From contig NZ_CH724149.1 of assembly GCF_000153185.1 (NCBI RefSeq), positions 938,350-1,002,349 on the forward strand: DNA of 64,000 bases, read 5' to 3'. Source of the stretch: Reinekea blandensis MED297 (GTDB taxonomy: Bacteria > Pseudomonadota > Gammaproteobacteria > Pseudomonadales > Natronospirillaceae). A program made the translations under genes and the position numbers. Shown piece after piece: positions 28,053 to 36,806 of the stretch. Below the pieces are notes generated by a model. It saw nothing but the letters and a program-made list of their open reading frames with translations, was not told the DNA's origin and searched no databases. The number at the start of each line of letters is the position of its first letter. Position 1 is the first letter of the stretch.

Positions 28053-28403
28053 GTGTGATAACGTTAATGAAAGGCGAGATTTAAAGGCACGTTTTACGGT
28101 TTTCCATACCAACTGAACCCTCTAAATTAACGTCAATGCCTGTGCGCTCAGTATTACCTGCTCAAATGATCCCAACATCGATAGCAATCGGCTCTTTCGC
28201 ATTTAACGGAACATTTCGCGGCTGATCTTTAGTTGTCATCGCATGGTCATAATAGTGTTCAGGAACCTGCGGGCGAGCAGTGAAAACGCGGTTTCGAACA
28301 CATGCATTGGCAGTTCGAGCGCATACCAACCCCATACAGCCCTGTTAAAGTCAAACACAGGGTTTATTATGGTCTTAGATTCAATCGAATGGAGGATCAG
28401 ACG

Positions 28404-29834
28404 ATGCCTTCTCCGAGACAGCAAAGCGATCTTGTACTGACTTCAGAACAGGTCCGGTATGCAGAACAGCACTGGGCTGAGAATCATGGCGGTGACACCT
28501 GGCCTTTGATGAATGCGGCCGCGCAGAGTTTTGTGCGGCAAACTTTCGAGCGTGTGCGGCATGGCTCGGTATTGGTTGTGGTGGGCAAGGGCAATAATGG
28601 TGGAGATGGTTACTGCATTGCCAGGCGTTTGTATGAAGCGGGAGTGCCGGTAACGGTCTTTGCGCCTTTCGGCGAACCTTCTCCGGGGATTGATGCCCAT
28701 CGCGCGTTGACCGAGCTTCAGCAGACCGGACTGCCGGTGTTCGCTGAATGGCCATCGACATCCGTTGATACGGTGATTGATGCGTTGTTTGGCAGTGGCC
28801 TGAATCGTCCGCTCGACCCAACCGTCATCGAGATTATTGAACGGATGAATCAATACCCGGCGGAAGTTCTGGCCGTGGATGTACCGTCCGGGTTAAATGC
28901 GGATACCGGGCAGCCAATGCCTGTCGCTATCCGGGCTCGTGCGACTCACAGCTTTATTGCCTGGAAGCCGGGAACCTTAACGGCTGAAGGGCCGCAGTGT
29001 TGCGGGCAGTTGTCGTTGGATACCTTGGGGGTCGATGTCGACAGCGATTGGTGCTGGCAACAGGAAACCCAGGCCTTACCAGCCCGCAGTGGTCAGACGC
29101 ATAAAGCTCAGCATGGAAATGTGAATGTGGTTGGTGGTCGGTTGGGGATGGGGGGCGCGTCAATTATTGCAGCAGGCTCGGCATTGGCGGCCGGGGCGGG
29201 GCGTGTTATTAGCCATTGTGATCCGGCCTTTGTGACGGCAGCGCTGGTTCATCACCCCGAAGTCATGACCCAACCGGGTTTGCCTGAAGTGGTGAATGAT
29301 GACTCGGTCTGGTTGGTTGGGCCAGGCTTAGGTCGGGACGACGCGGCGTACGAGCAGGTCCGGAGGCATCTGCATTCTCCAGGATCCAGAGGTGTGTTGG
29401 ATGCGGATGGGTTGTTTCATCTGGCGTCGTTGGATGTGCCATGTACGAACTGGGTGCTGACACCTCATGAGGGTGAAGCCGCCCGATTATTGGGCTGGCG
29501 CAGTGACAAGGTTCGTAACAACCGTCCGGTAGCGGCCCAGGCGTTGGCATCACGGTACCAAGCGGTAGTTGTACTGAAGGGTGCGGGCACGTTAGTGGCC
29601 ACCACCTCAGGGCTGACCTTTTGCCACCCGGGCAGTCCGGCGATGGCGACTCCGGGCATGGGTGATTGTCTCGCGGGAATCATTGCTGCTTTGTTGGCTC
29701 AAAGGCTTGCACCGAAAGACGCCGCTATCGTCGGTGTGAACTGGCACGCGCAGACGGGATATCGATTGGCGCAGCGACAACGGCTGGTGCTGGCAAGCGA
29801 TATCATCCGGGCTCTACCTCAGCGCGATGAATGA
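28404..29834 (+). CDS. nnr: Bifunctional NAD(P)H-hydrate epimerase/dehydratase
   Basis: A metabolite-repair enzyme that epimerises and dehydrates damaged NAD(P)H hydrates. The N-terminal epimerase half (YjeF-N) has VVGKGNNGGDGYCIARRL near residue 55. The C-terminal ADP-dependent kinase-fold half has LTPHEGEAARLL and the signature MATPGMGDCLAGIIAALLAQ near 420. Length 476 with the ATG at 28404, which has a GGAGGA ribosome site at 7 bases; longer in-frame starts lack one. Its usual partners (queG, tsaE, amiB) are not here. Confidence 0.95.
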   Translation: MPSPRQQSDLVLTSEQVRYAEQHWAENHGGDTWPLMNAAAQSFVRQTFERVRHGSVLVVVGKGNNGGDGYCIARRLYEAGVPVTVFAPFGEPSPGIDAHRALTELQQTGLPVFAEWPSTSVDTVIDALFGSGLNRPLDPTVIEIIERMNQYPAEVLAVDVPSGLNADTGQPMPVAIRARATHSFIAWKPGTLTAEGPQCCGQLSLDTLGVDVDSDWCWQQETQALPARSGQTHKAQHGNVNVVGGRLGMGGASIIAAGSALAAGAGRVISHCDPAFVTAALVHHPEVMTQPGLPEVVNDDSVWLVGPGLGRDDAAYEQVRRHLHSPGSRGVLDADGLFHLASLDVPCTNWVLTPHEGEAARLLGWRSDKVRNNRPVAAQALASRYQAVVVLKGAGTLVATTSGLTFCHPGSPAMATPGMGDCLAGIIAALLAQRLAPKDAAIVGVNWHAQTGYRLAQRQRLVLASDIIRALPQRDE

Positions 29835-29839
29835 ACCCG

Positions 29840-31234
29840 TTACGGCGTAGTTGACCAGTCTCCTCCAAAGTTAGCGACGCAATAGTCGGCAACACGCGCT
29901 TGCTTGTCTGCAAACGTTTCAGTGTTGTTGGGTCGCAATGGGTTTTCGTAAAACAATACCCGGACCTCGTTCACGAGAATGGTACAGAGTCCAAGCAGAT
30001 CACCGCCATTCTGGGTTTGCTGCGGGCAGGGTGCGGGTGATTGGGTCAGCGTGATCGACGACGATGACAGCGTATCGCATTGATACTCTCCACCGTTCTG
30101 CGGTTCTTCACAAAGGTTCCAGCTGTTTGCGGTCATCGTGGCTTCAGGGGTAACGCAGCTACCTTCGCCGCCGAAGGTGGGTTCGACTTCGCCCGCCAAG
30201 GCTTCCAGAACGACTCCGTCAGAGATCTGATTACCGGCATCGTCCGTCGCGGTAACGACCCAGACATGGCGCCCCCCCTGAGTGAGATCCGTGATCACTT
30301 CCTCGCCGGTCAATGACTGAGTCGTGCCATCCGGCAATGTGAGTTCATGCGAAAAACTTAATGGTGTGTTTGGACTGGTGCTGCCTATGGTATCCACTAT
30401 GACCTGGTAAGGGACCTGCGTGGGTTGTCCCGGTGAGACGTTGATCTGCAGCTGAATCGGATTGCCGGGCTCGGCCGGTGGCTCCATGGACAGGGCGGTT
30501 TCGAACTGTGTGTCGCTCAGCACAGAGTCGGTAAGGTTGGCGCCATTGGTTAAGCTGACGAGGTTGACGTCAATGATCGGTTCTTCGCCCTCATTGTCAT
30601 AGACCTGAAACCGTCCGGCGGCACCATCAACATGAAACAGAAAATGATCGTGCATTTGGTCCAGCGCATCCTCATTCGGGTCAGCGACATAGACGTCATC
30701 AAATGGGTTTCGACCGGCTGGCCAGGCCTCCCCCATCAGCGTGTCTAGCTGATCAATAATCGCGTTTTCCTGTGTTTCTGTCAGGCTGGCCATCAGCGCA
30801 GTCTGGCATGAAGCTGATGCTGCACAGGCGTCGATCGACACGCCCTGACTGACGTTCGACCAGATATCAAGCACGGCATGAGTACTGGGGTTGATGTTCA
30901 CCAACGAGGTGGTAATGGCATCATTCCACCGGTAGCGGCTGTAAAGACGTTGAGGTTCACCTGGGCCAATGGGAACATCGCTCCACATCAGAGATGACCC
31001 GTCGGCTTCGGTCGTCAGCAGGTAATTGCCCAGATCGTCCGCTCGGGCGCAAGCAACGTCCAGGCAGTTGTTAGACCAGCGGGCGGGGCGCCCAATGGCC
31101 GCGTTGCCGGCAATTTGCCGGAGAACGCTGTCCGCGTTTTCCCCGTTATTGCCGTTGGCGTCGTCGTCATTGGCACAGCCGACCGTAAAAAGGGCCAGAG
31201 TGAACGCGAAAATGAGTGTAAAGTCAGGTTTCAT
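29840..31234 (-). CDS. Putative lipoprotein, unknown function
   Basis: 464 residues with signal peptide and lipobox TVGC (Cys 20), then an Asp/Asn-rich linker (NDDDANGNNGENAD). Around 250-345 a beta-rich Ig-like segment (VVDTIGSTSPNTPLSFSHEL, GGRHVWVVTATDDAGNQISD) is visible. The rest is Cys-bearing, with paired Cys that could form disulfides. I do not recognise a family. It converges on the nnr gene with 5 bases between stops. Its start shares a 321-base divergent gap with the membrane protein at 31556. In that gap I see only a GAGAT/ATCTC repeat near 31308, a G-run near 31405 and no gene. Confidence 0.75.
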   Translation of the reverse strand: MKPDFTLIFAFTLALFTVGCANDDDANGNNGENADSVLRQIAGNAAIGRPARWSNNCLDVACARADDLGNYLLTTEADGSSLMWSDVPIGPGEPQRLYSRYRWNDAITTSLVNINPSTHAVLDIWSNVSQGVSIDACAASASCQTALMASLTETQENAIIDQLDTLMGEAWPAGRNPFDDVYVADPNEDALDQMHDHFLFHVDGAAGRFQVYDNEGEEPIIDVNLVSLTNGANLTDSVLSDTQFETALSMEPPAEPGNPIQLQINVSPGQPTQVPYQVIVDTIGSTSPNTPLSFSHELTLPDGTTQSLTGEEVITDLTQGGRHVWVVTATDDAGNQISDGVVLEALAGEVEPTFGGEGSCVTPEATMTANSWNLCEEPQNGGEYQCDTLSSSSITLTQSPAPCPQQTQNGGDLLGLCTILVNEVRVLFYENPLRPNNTETFADKQARVADYCVANFGGDWSTTP

Positions 31235-31555
31235 GCCAGAGCGATAGCAAGAAACGGGCCTGAAGCTCTAAAACCGTTGTCCTGTGGCCAACAGCCATGG
31301 CGCATGCGAGATCAGATCTCCACGTTTTTGACTCAATGATTGCTGAACTCTGGGAAAAAGAGACTTTTTTTGCCATTCTTTGAACTCAGTAACAGTCCCA
31401 ACCGGGGGGGCCTGCAATACTGAGCGCCCCCTAGAGAAACCCGGGAACCGCAGACCCTCAGCATCGGTCATCTGGTCTGTATCTTCAGCGTCATCCGTTA
31501 TGGTGACCGGGTTTCAGCGCCCGCGTGCGCAGAAATTAGTATTCAGGAGAAATAT

Positions 31556-33007
31556 ATGAATTGGTGGATTTTCATCGAAGGTCAGCCAGAGTTGTCAGTG
31601 GCAATCTGGATTGTCCTCGCCGTGGCGGTGCTCTATTTTGCGCGCCCGGCTGTGCATGCCGCGTTATACCGGATATCGCGTCTGGCATCCGCATTATTAC
31701 GTTTGCAGGCCCGAGCACTGCATCGGGTGATCAGTAATCTGAAAGCCCGAAACCGTGAAGTGTTGTTGGAAATGGGTAAAGGTCAGATGGAGCGACGTCT
31801 GGACCGTGATTTTCATCGGGTGAATGAAATTGTCTCAAACGATCTGGGCAATTACCCGGAACTGCAGAAGACCATTTCACGTCTGGTGACTCAGTTGGAA
31901 GAAGATTATCACAACTCAGCTGAGACGCCGCCGCCATCGCCGGACTGGATTGAAGCCATCGAAGCGATTGTGAACCTCAAGGAAGCGCAGAAAGGTAATC
32001 CTGTGATCGTTAAGGTCCTGGAAGATCTGTACAGCAGTCTTCAGCAGCAGCAGAAGAAAACCTTGGACAGCTATCGTGAGGGCGTCAATACCCGGCACAA
32101 GTTGCTGCATGCCATGATGCCGCATTGGCGAAAATTGAATAATGCGGTAGAGCGTGTGGGCGGTTCGATGAAAAACCTGGTGATCCAGGCTGAAGAAATT
32201 GATAAGAACATGGATCGCTATCGGGAAATTCATGCCGGTTCCGATAAGGCCGAGCGGATGTTGCGTGTGTCGTCGTTGAGGGAGTTTTCAGTTGCGCTCT
32301 TTTGGATGGCTGTCTTCGCTGGTGGCGCATTTTTTAACTTCCATCTGATTGCGTTACCGATGTCAGAAATGGTTGGTGCCGGTACCCGCATAGGCGCTTT
32401 TACCGTGGCCGAAGTGTCTGCTCTGATGATTGTGTTGATTGAGATCGCGATCGGGATGTTGCTGATGGAAGTCTTGCACATCACGCGAATGTTCCCAGCG
32501 TTTGGTACGCTGGATGAGCGTAAGCGCCGGATTCTGTTCTGGACGTTATTGGGCTTTGTCTTTTTGTTTGCCTCCATCGAGTCGGGTTTGGCATTCATGC
32601 GCGATCAAATCGCGTCCGATAATGCGGCTTTGCGCAGTTTGTTGGTCGGCGGTGAGGCGGTGGCCCTTGAGGGCAGCAGCGCAATCTCGCAGGTGATTCC
32701 TCAGGCCGCGCAAATGCTGTTGGGGTTCCTGTTGCCTTTTGTCCTGATTTTTGTGGCTATCCCGTTTGAGTCCTTTGTCGAAAGCGGCCGGGTTTTGCTG
32801 GCGGATCTGTTGATACAGATTTTGCACCTGTTGATTGTGATCATGAGACTGGTGGCCACCGCGATTCGGTATCTGACTGATATTTTGCTGGCGTTGTATG
32901 ACATCCTGGTCAGTATCCCGTTGTGGATTGAGCATCGTCTGAGTCATCGTGCGCCTACTGAATCGTCGGATGAAAGCAAATCAAAATTGCTTAAGGATCC
33001 GTCATGA
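31556..33007 (+). CDS. Multi-pass membrane protein, unknown function
   Basis: 483 residues. One helix at about 14-30, then a long soluble region (about 40-245) rich in charged helices and coiled coil (VLEDLYSSLQQQQKKTLDSY). Further helices lie near 247-272, 285-308, 327-347 and 393-415, followed by a long hydrophobic stretch (425-470). No known motif is recognised. The topology, a cytoplasmic or periplasmic helical domain followed by a membrane domain, is all that can be said. An AGGAGA ribosome site precedes the ATG. Its stop overlaps the ATG of the vWA lipoprotein, so the two products are probably made in fixed ratio and may form one complex. Confidence 0.8.
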   Translation: MNWWIFIEGQPELSVAIWIVLAVAVLYFARPAVHAALYRISRLASALLRLQARALHRVISNLKARNREVLLEMGKGQMERRLDRDFHRVNEIVSNDLGNYPELQKTISRLVTQLEEDYHNSAETPPPSPDWIEAIEAIVNLKEAQKGNPVIVKVLEDLYSSLQQQQKKTLDSYREGVNTRHKLLHAMMPHWRKLNNAVERVGGSMKNLVIQAEEIDKNMDRYREIHAGSDKAERMLRVSSLREFSVALFWMAVFAGGAFFNFHLIALPMSEMVGAGTRIGAFTVAEVSALMIVLIEIAIGMLLMEVLHITRMFPAFGTLDERKRRILFWTLLGFVFLFASIESGLAFMRDQIASDNAALRSLLVGGEAVALEGSSAISQVIPQAAQMLLGFLLPFVLIFVAIPFESFVESGRVLLADLLIQILHLLIVIMRLVATAIRYLTDILLALYDILVSIPLWIEHRLSHRAPTESSDESKSKLLKDPS

Positions 33008-33651
33008 AAAGACTCGGTTGCATTGCACTGCTCAGCTTGACGCTAATGAGTTGTGGTGAACAGCCGGACCCCTATCGTGGCGTCTATCTGTTGCTGGACA
33101 CGTCAGGCACTTACACCGAAGAATTGAAAAAAGCCCAGCAGATTATTAATTACTATCTGGGCACACTGACAGCCGGCGATTCCTTTGCAGTGGCTCGTAT
33201 CGACAGCGGCAGTTTCAGTGAAAAAGACATTATTGCGAAGGTTACCTTTGATGGTCGCCCCAGTCAGATGAACGCGCAGAAGCGGGAGTTTGCACTGGCC
33301 ATCAACGAGTTTGTTGAATCGGTCGAAAGCGCACAGTACACCGACATATCCGGTGGCTTGCTGCAGGCGGTCGAGTTTCTTAACGAAACCGGAGCCGGGC
33401 AAAAGGTGGTGCTGATCTACTCCGATCTCAGAGAAGAGTTGCCTGAAGGCTATCAGCGAGACTTTGATTACGAACTGGACGGCTTTCAGGTGTACGCTCT
33501 GAACGTAACCAAACTTCGTGAAGACAATGTTGATCCCAACTTGTATATGAACCGGTTGACGAACTGGCAACAGAAAGTCGAATCGGGCGGCGGTGAATGG
33601 ATCGTTGTGAATGATCTGGACCGGACAGATGCGCTGGCTTTAGAACCGTAA
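33004..33651 (+). CDS. vWA-like domain lipoprotein
   Basis: 215 residues with lipobox LMSC (Cys 17). The body resembles a von Willebrand A fold: first strand YLLLDTSGT (Asp 32) is a MIDAS-like DxSGT with Thr replacing the usual second Ser, YTDISGGLLQAVEFL carries the Thr/Asp loop, and VVLIYSDLREE gives the third metal loop. It would sit in the inner or outer membrane facing the periplasm. It is coupled by ATGA to the upstream membrane protein and ended by a terminator. Function is unknown. Confidence 0.82.
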   Translation: MKRLGCIALLSLTLMSCGEQPDPYRGVYLLLDTSGTYTEELKKAQQIINYYLGTLTAGDSFAVARIDSGSFSEKDIIAKVTFDGRPSQMNAQKREFALAINEFVESVESAQYTDISGGLLQAVEFLNETGAGQKVVLIYSDLREELPEGYQRDFDYELDGFQVYALNVTKLREDNVDPNLYMNRLTNWQQKVESGGGEWIVVNDLDRTDALALEP

Positions 33652-33753
33652 GTTGAAAGATTCTGCTGCCGTAGCCGTCAGTGTCCGGTAAACGCACTGG
33701 AGGCGGGCCCGGACAATCAGTAGAATCTCGGAGACTTGTCAGTAAATACATAG

Positions 33754-33775
33754 CAGGGCGTTGCCCTGTTTTTTT
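33754..33775 (+). terminator. Terminator after the vWA lipoprotein gene
   Basis: CAGGGC-GTT-GCCCTG followed by seven T. It ends only 13 bases before the FKBP ATG, so the FKBP gene must be transcribed through it or start between. Confidence 0.85.
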
Positions 33776-33788
33776 ATAAGGGTAAGGA

Positions 33789-34505
33789 ATGAAATTGATT
33801 AAAATGAAAAGTCTGGCTTACGCAGCAGGGTTGGTCGTGGCTATCTCTGGTTGTGCGCAAGCGGTCGATGCGGACGTCTCACTGGAATCTGACGAGCAGA
33901 AAGCGTCTTATGGTATTGGCTATGGCTTCGCACAGAACCTGAAAGCACAGACTCAAGGGCTCGACCTGAGCGTTGAAGCGATTGTACTGGGTATCCAGGA
34001 CGCCATGAACGAATCAGAAATGGCGTTAACGGATGAAGAAATCCAGACGGCGATCGCTTCATTGCAGGAAAAACAAATGGAAGCGCAACAAGCCGCTGCC
34101 GCTGAGCAATCGGCTGCCGCACGAGAAGAAGGTGAAGCGTTTCTGGCTGAAAATGCCGAAAAAGACAATGTCATGACCACAGAATCGGGTCTGCAGTATG
34201 AAATTCTGGAAGAGGGCGATTCCGACGCCAGCCCAACGGCAGAGTCGACTGTTCGTGTTCACTACCACGGTACGCTGATCAACGGTACGGTCTTCGACAG
34301 CTCTGTTGAGCGTGGCGAGCCGGTTGAGTTCCCACTGAACGGTGTGATTGCCGGTTGGACAGAAGGCGTACAGCTGATGAATGTTGGTGATAAGTATCGT
34401 TTCTTCATCCCGGCCGATCTGGCCTATGGAGATCGTCAGGCATCTCCATTGATTCCAGCCGGTTCAACGCTGATTTTTGAAGTTGAACTGCTCGACATTA
34501 TCTAA
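33789..34505 (+). CDS. FKBP-type peptidyl-prolyl isomerase (Mip/FkpA-like)
   Basis: A 238-residue periplasmic or outer-membrane foldase. Signal sequence ends near ISGC (Cys 22, possible lipobox) or AQA. The N-terminal dimerisation domain (about 30-125) includes DEQKASYGIGYGFAQNLKAQ. The FKBP domain (about 135-238) contains VRVHYHGTLINGTVFDSSVE, GVIAGWTEGVQLMNVGDKYR and the substrate-binding IPADLAYGDR. A TAAGGA ribosome site precedes the ATG. Flanked by terminators, so probably monocistronic, with a promoter that must overlap the preceding terminator region. Confidence 0.92.
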   Translation: MKLIKMKSLAYAAGLVVAISGCAQAVDADVSLESDEQKASYGIGYGFAQNLKAQTQGLDLSVEAIVLGIQDAMNESEMALTDEEIQTAIASLQEKQMEAQQAAAAEQSAAAREEGEAFLAENAEKDNVMTTESGLQYEILEEGDSDASPTAESTVRVHYHGTLINGTVFDSSVERGEPVEFPLNGVIAGWTEGVQLMNVGDKYRFFIPADLAYGDRQASPLIPAGSTLIFEVELLDII

Positions 34506-34530
34506 GTCAGGTTGAGCGCGTGACGATACG

Positions 34531-34555
34531 AAGCCTCCCCTGTGGAGGCTTTTTT
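34531..34555 (+). terminator. Terminator after the FKBP gene
   Basis: AAGCCTCC, five-base loop, GGAGGCTT and a T-run. Confidence 0.9.
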
Positions 34556-34631
34556 GTGCCTGCCAGTCAATCAAGGGCGGTCATTGCTTCGTCGGCAGTG
34601 TCAATTGAGGTGAGAGTTATGCTTCAGGCAT

Positions 34632-34661
34632 AAAAAAAGCGAACCGATTGGTTCGCTTTTT
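34632..34661 (-). terminator. Terminator of the tRNA-Asn transcript (bidirectional shape)
   Basis: GCGAACC-GATT-GGTTCGC with A-run on one side and T-run on the other. Read on the minus strand it ends the tRNA-Asn pair. Confidence 0.9.
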
Positions 34662-34664
34662 GTT

Positions 34665-34740
34665 TGGCTCCCCGAACTGGACTCGAACCAGTGACCAATA
34701 GATTAACAGTCTACTGCTCTACCAACTGAGCTATCGGGGA
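34665..34740 (-). tRNA. tRNA-Asn (anticodon GTT), distal copy
   Basis: 76 bases with encoded CCA on the minus strand: acceptor TCCCCGA/TCGGGGA, anticodon loop CTGTTAA, T arm CTGG-TTCGAGT-CCAG. Identical to the other copy. GTT would also be read by queuosine enzymes, relevant to queC. Confidence 0.98.
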
Positions 34741-34783
34741 AAAACTCGATGCATCGCTTGGTTAACGCTGCATTAAAATTAGG

Positions 34784-34859
34784 TGGCTCCCCGAACTGGA
34801 CTCGAACCAGTGACCAATAGATTAACAGTCTACTGCTCTACCAACTGAGCTATCGGGGA
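34784..34859 (-). tRNA. tRNA-Asn (anticodon GTT), proximal copy
   Basis: Identical 76-base tRNA, 43 bases away on the same strand and nearest the promoter. Confidence 0.98.
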
Positions 34860-34872
34860 ACAACGGAGGCGT

Positions 34873-34900
34873 ATTTTAGAGACCAACGCTCAGGAGTCAA
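34873..34900 (-). promoter_or_regulatory. Promoter of the tRNA-Asn pair
   Basis: On the minus strand TTGACT, a 16-base spacer and TAAAAT, with a GC-rich ACGCC following, 13 bases before the first tRNA. The remaining sequence up to 35086 has T-runs but no gene. Confidence 0.75.
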
Positions 34901-35086
34901 TACCTAATTGATTGTTTTTTTTAGGTTTTTTGAGAATGACACGGTAATTGAATAGTGATTGTTCATTCCGCCGGAGATGTCATTCCATGACTCAGACTTC
35001 GGATTCTGGACAGTTGTTCTTCAGGCACTGTTTTTGCTTTGACTTAAAACATGTCTATTTTCGTCAAAAAACGGTGAGGTAAACCC

Positions 35087-35635
35087 ATGTTGACTCTGGA
35101 ACTGATGGATTCAGTCGTCAAAATTGCGACAGGTATGCTGGTCAGTGGTCTGATCTTCCTGGTATACCTGAAACGCCACCAGACTCTGGATTCACGCAAA
35201 GAAGCGGAGATTAACCGGCGTCGGGAGCTGCTCGAGCAGGTTGCCGCTCAGGTCGGTCGGGTGCATTTTGTGTATCAGCAATATCTGGCGTTGGCGACCG
35301 AGTTTACCCGCTATGGTCAGCATTGGCCGAAATCCCGTCGGGATGAGCTGGCGCGTGTCGGAGAGCAGTTAGCCGATGTGTTTCACGCCTTGACTGAGGC
35401 CGAAAGCACGTTGCTGCTGTTGGGCGAAAAGCGACTGGAGCGGTCTTTGCGAATCTATGGGGCGAAGATTGTAAACCTGCGTCGGCAGATTTATGCCGAA
35501 AAACAGACATTGACCGGTGAAGAAATTCATTTGCTGGATGATGTAAAAAAAGAAATCGCTCAGCTGAAAGAGAGCTTTTTCGATGCGCTCAGTGTGCGCT
35601 ATATGCCACGGAAGATCGCCAGTAAGGGGGCTTGA
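35087..35635 (+). CDS. Single-span coiled-coil membrane protein, unknown function
   Basis: 182 residues with one helix at about 13-28 (IATGMLVSGLIFLVYL) and a long charged, Leu-heptad helical region to the end (RRRELLEQVAAQVGRVHFVY onward). No family recognised. GAGG ribosome site before the ATG. Its stop overlaps the ATG of a 36-residue gene (TGATG), suggesting a coupled pair. Confidence 0.78.
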   Translation: MLTLELMDSVVKIATGMLVSGLIFLVYLKRHQTLDSRKEAEINRRRELLEQVAAQVGRVHFVYQQYLALATEFTRYGQHWPKSRRDELARVGEQLADVFHALTEAESTLLLLGEKRLERSLRIYGAKIVNLRRQIYAEKQTLTGEEIHLLDDVKKEIAQLKESFFDALSVRYMPRKIASKGA

Positions 35636-35745
35636 TGACTGATAAGGCTCCTTGTCAGCGATGTCGCCAGGTACGCTGGTTCGGCTTACTGATGGCGATT
35701 ATGATGCTCATTGGTTACGCCCTGTTGACGACAGAGGGTGGCTGA
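35635..35745 (+). CDS. Small membrane protein (36 residues)
   Basis: The ATG overlaps the preceding stop as TGATG. The product has a basic, Cys-containing head (PCQRCRQVRW), one hydrophobic helix (about 16-31, FGLLMAIMMLIGYALL) and a short tail. The CxxC pair could bind metal or be redox active. Support is the coupling and sensible membrane topology; conservation is unchecked. Confidence 0.55.
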   Translation: MTDKAPCQRCRQVRWFGLLMAIMMLIGYALLTTEGG

Positions 35746-35771
35746 GTCAATCGGCAGTTAACAGATAAGAA

Positions 35772-36806
35772 GTGACAGGGTATGATGCCGCGCATTTTCC
35801 ATGGCATGGGTTTACCGCTTTGTCTCAGGCGTTGTTTGACTTTCCTTCCTACTCTCCCGGCTTTGCGCTTGGCAATGGTCACGTTCAATCGATACTGCCG
35901 ACGTTGTTCCGTCGTGTCGCTGTGCCTTTCGTACGAGAGCGTCTCGAGCTGAAAGATGGCGATTTTCTGCTGCTTGATACGTTAAAACAGCCATCACCTG
36001 AGCAAGCCCCCTGGGTGATCATCAGTCATGGTCTGGAAGGCTCGAGCCGCCGGCACTACGTGCAGGGTATGGCCCGACAGTTTTATCAGTCCGGTTGGAA
36101 TGTGCAGGCCTGGAACTTTCGCTCGTGTGGTGGGGAAATGAATCGTTTGCCGCGTTTTTACCACAGTGGTGCAATCGATGATCTCCGAGCCGTGATTGAT
36201 CATGTCTGCGAGCAGCATCAGGCCGGGCAGATATTCCTGGTGGGCTTCAGTATGGGCGGAAATCAAACGGTTTTGACCCTTGGCGAGGCCGACTTGCCGT
36301 CGGCTGTTATGGGTGGTGCCGGCTTCAGTGTGCCCCTGGACCTGGCGGGGTGTGCCGATGCGCTAGCCAAGCCTGCTCAATCGATATACATGCGTCGATT
36401 TCTCCGTGATTTGAAGCCCAAGATTGCATATAAAGCTGAGCAGTTTCCTGATCAGGTCAGCCTTGAGGGCTATGACAGCATTTTGACATTCCATCAGTTT
36501 GATGACCGCTATACCGCGCCCTTGCATGGCTTTGCGTCGGCGCAGGACTATTGGGAGCGATGTTCCTCAAGTCAGGCCCTGGCGCGTCTGCAGCGGCCGA
36601 CACTGGTGGTGAATGCTGTCGATGACCCGTTTTTATCTGCAGGCTGTTATCACTGCAGGCGTGATCGTCGCAGTGGCAACCTGTTTTTGGAAACACCCGG
36701 CAGTGGCGGCCATGTCGGCTTTGCCCGTTGGCGTTTAAACGGCGCCTTGTGGTCCGAAAAGCGGGCGCTGGCCTTTGCTGAGCATCTTCGGGAGGTTCGA
36801 TCATGA
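35772..36806 (+). CDS. Alpha/beta hydrolase, YheT family
   Basis: 344 residues of the YheT/ABHD1-3 hydrolase group. FALGNGHVQSILPTLF near 28-43 is the family lead. WVIISHGLEGSSRRHYVQGM holds the oxyanion region. The nucleophile elbow is GFSMGGNQ near residue 159. The Asp in NAVDDPF and the His in GGHVGF complete the triad. The start is GTG at 35772 with a weak ribosome site; TTG codons about 15-20 residues later are possible. Substrate is not known. It is coupled by ATGA to rlmM. Confidence 0.88.
   Translation: MTGYDAAHFPWHGFTALSQALFDFPSYSPGFALGNGHVQSILPTLFRRVAVPFVRERLELKDGDFLLLDTLKQPSPEQAPWVIISHGLEGSSRRHYVQGMARQFYQSGWNVQAWNFRSCGGEMNRLPRFYHSGAIDDLRAVIDHVCEQHQAGQIFLVGFSMGGNQTVLTLGEADLPSAVMGGAGFSVPLDLAGCADALAKPAQSIYMRRFLRDLKPKIAYKAEQFPDQVSLEGYDSILTFHQFDDRYTAPLHGFASAQDYWERCSSSQALARLQRPTLVVNAVDDPFLSAGCYHCRRDRRSGNLFLETPGSGGHVGFARWRLNGALWSEKRALAFAEHLREVRS

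Noticed and set aside
28243-28440. 65-residue frame upstream of the hydrate epimerase gene
   Set aside because: Overlaps the true start region in another frame, no ribosome site and no recognisable features.
34901-34907. TACCTAA heptamer near the tRNA-Asn promoter as a further 7-2-7 site
   Set aside because: The opposite arm is absent, so this is probably chance.
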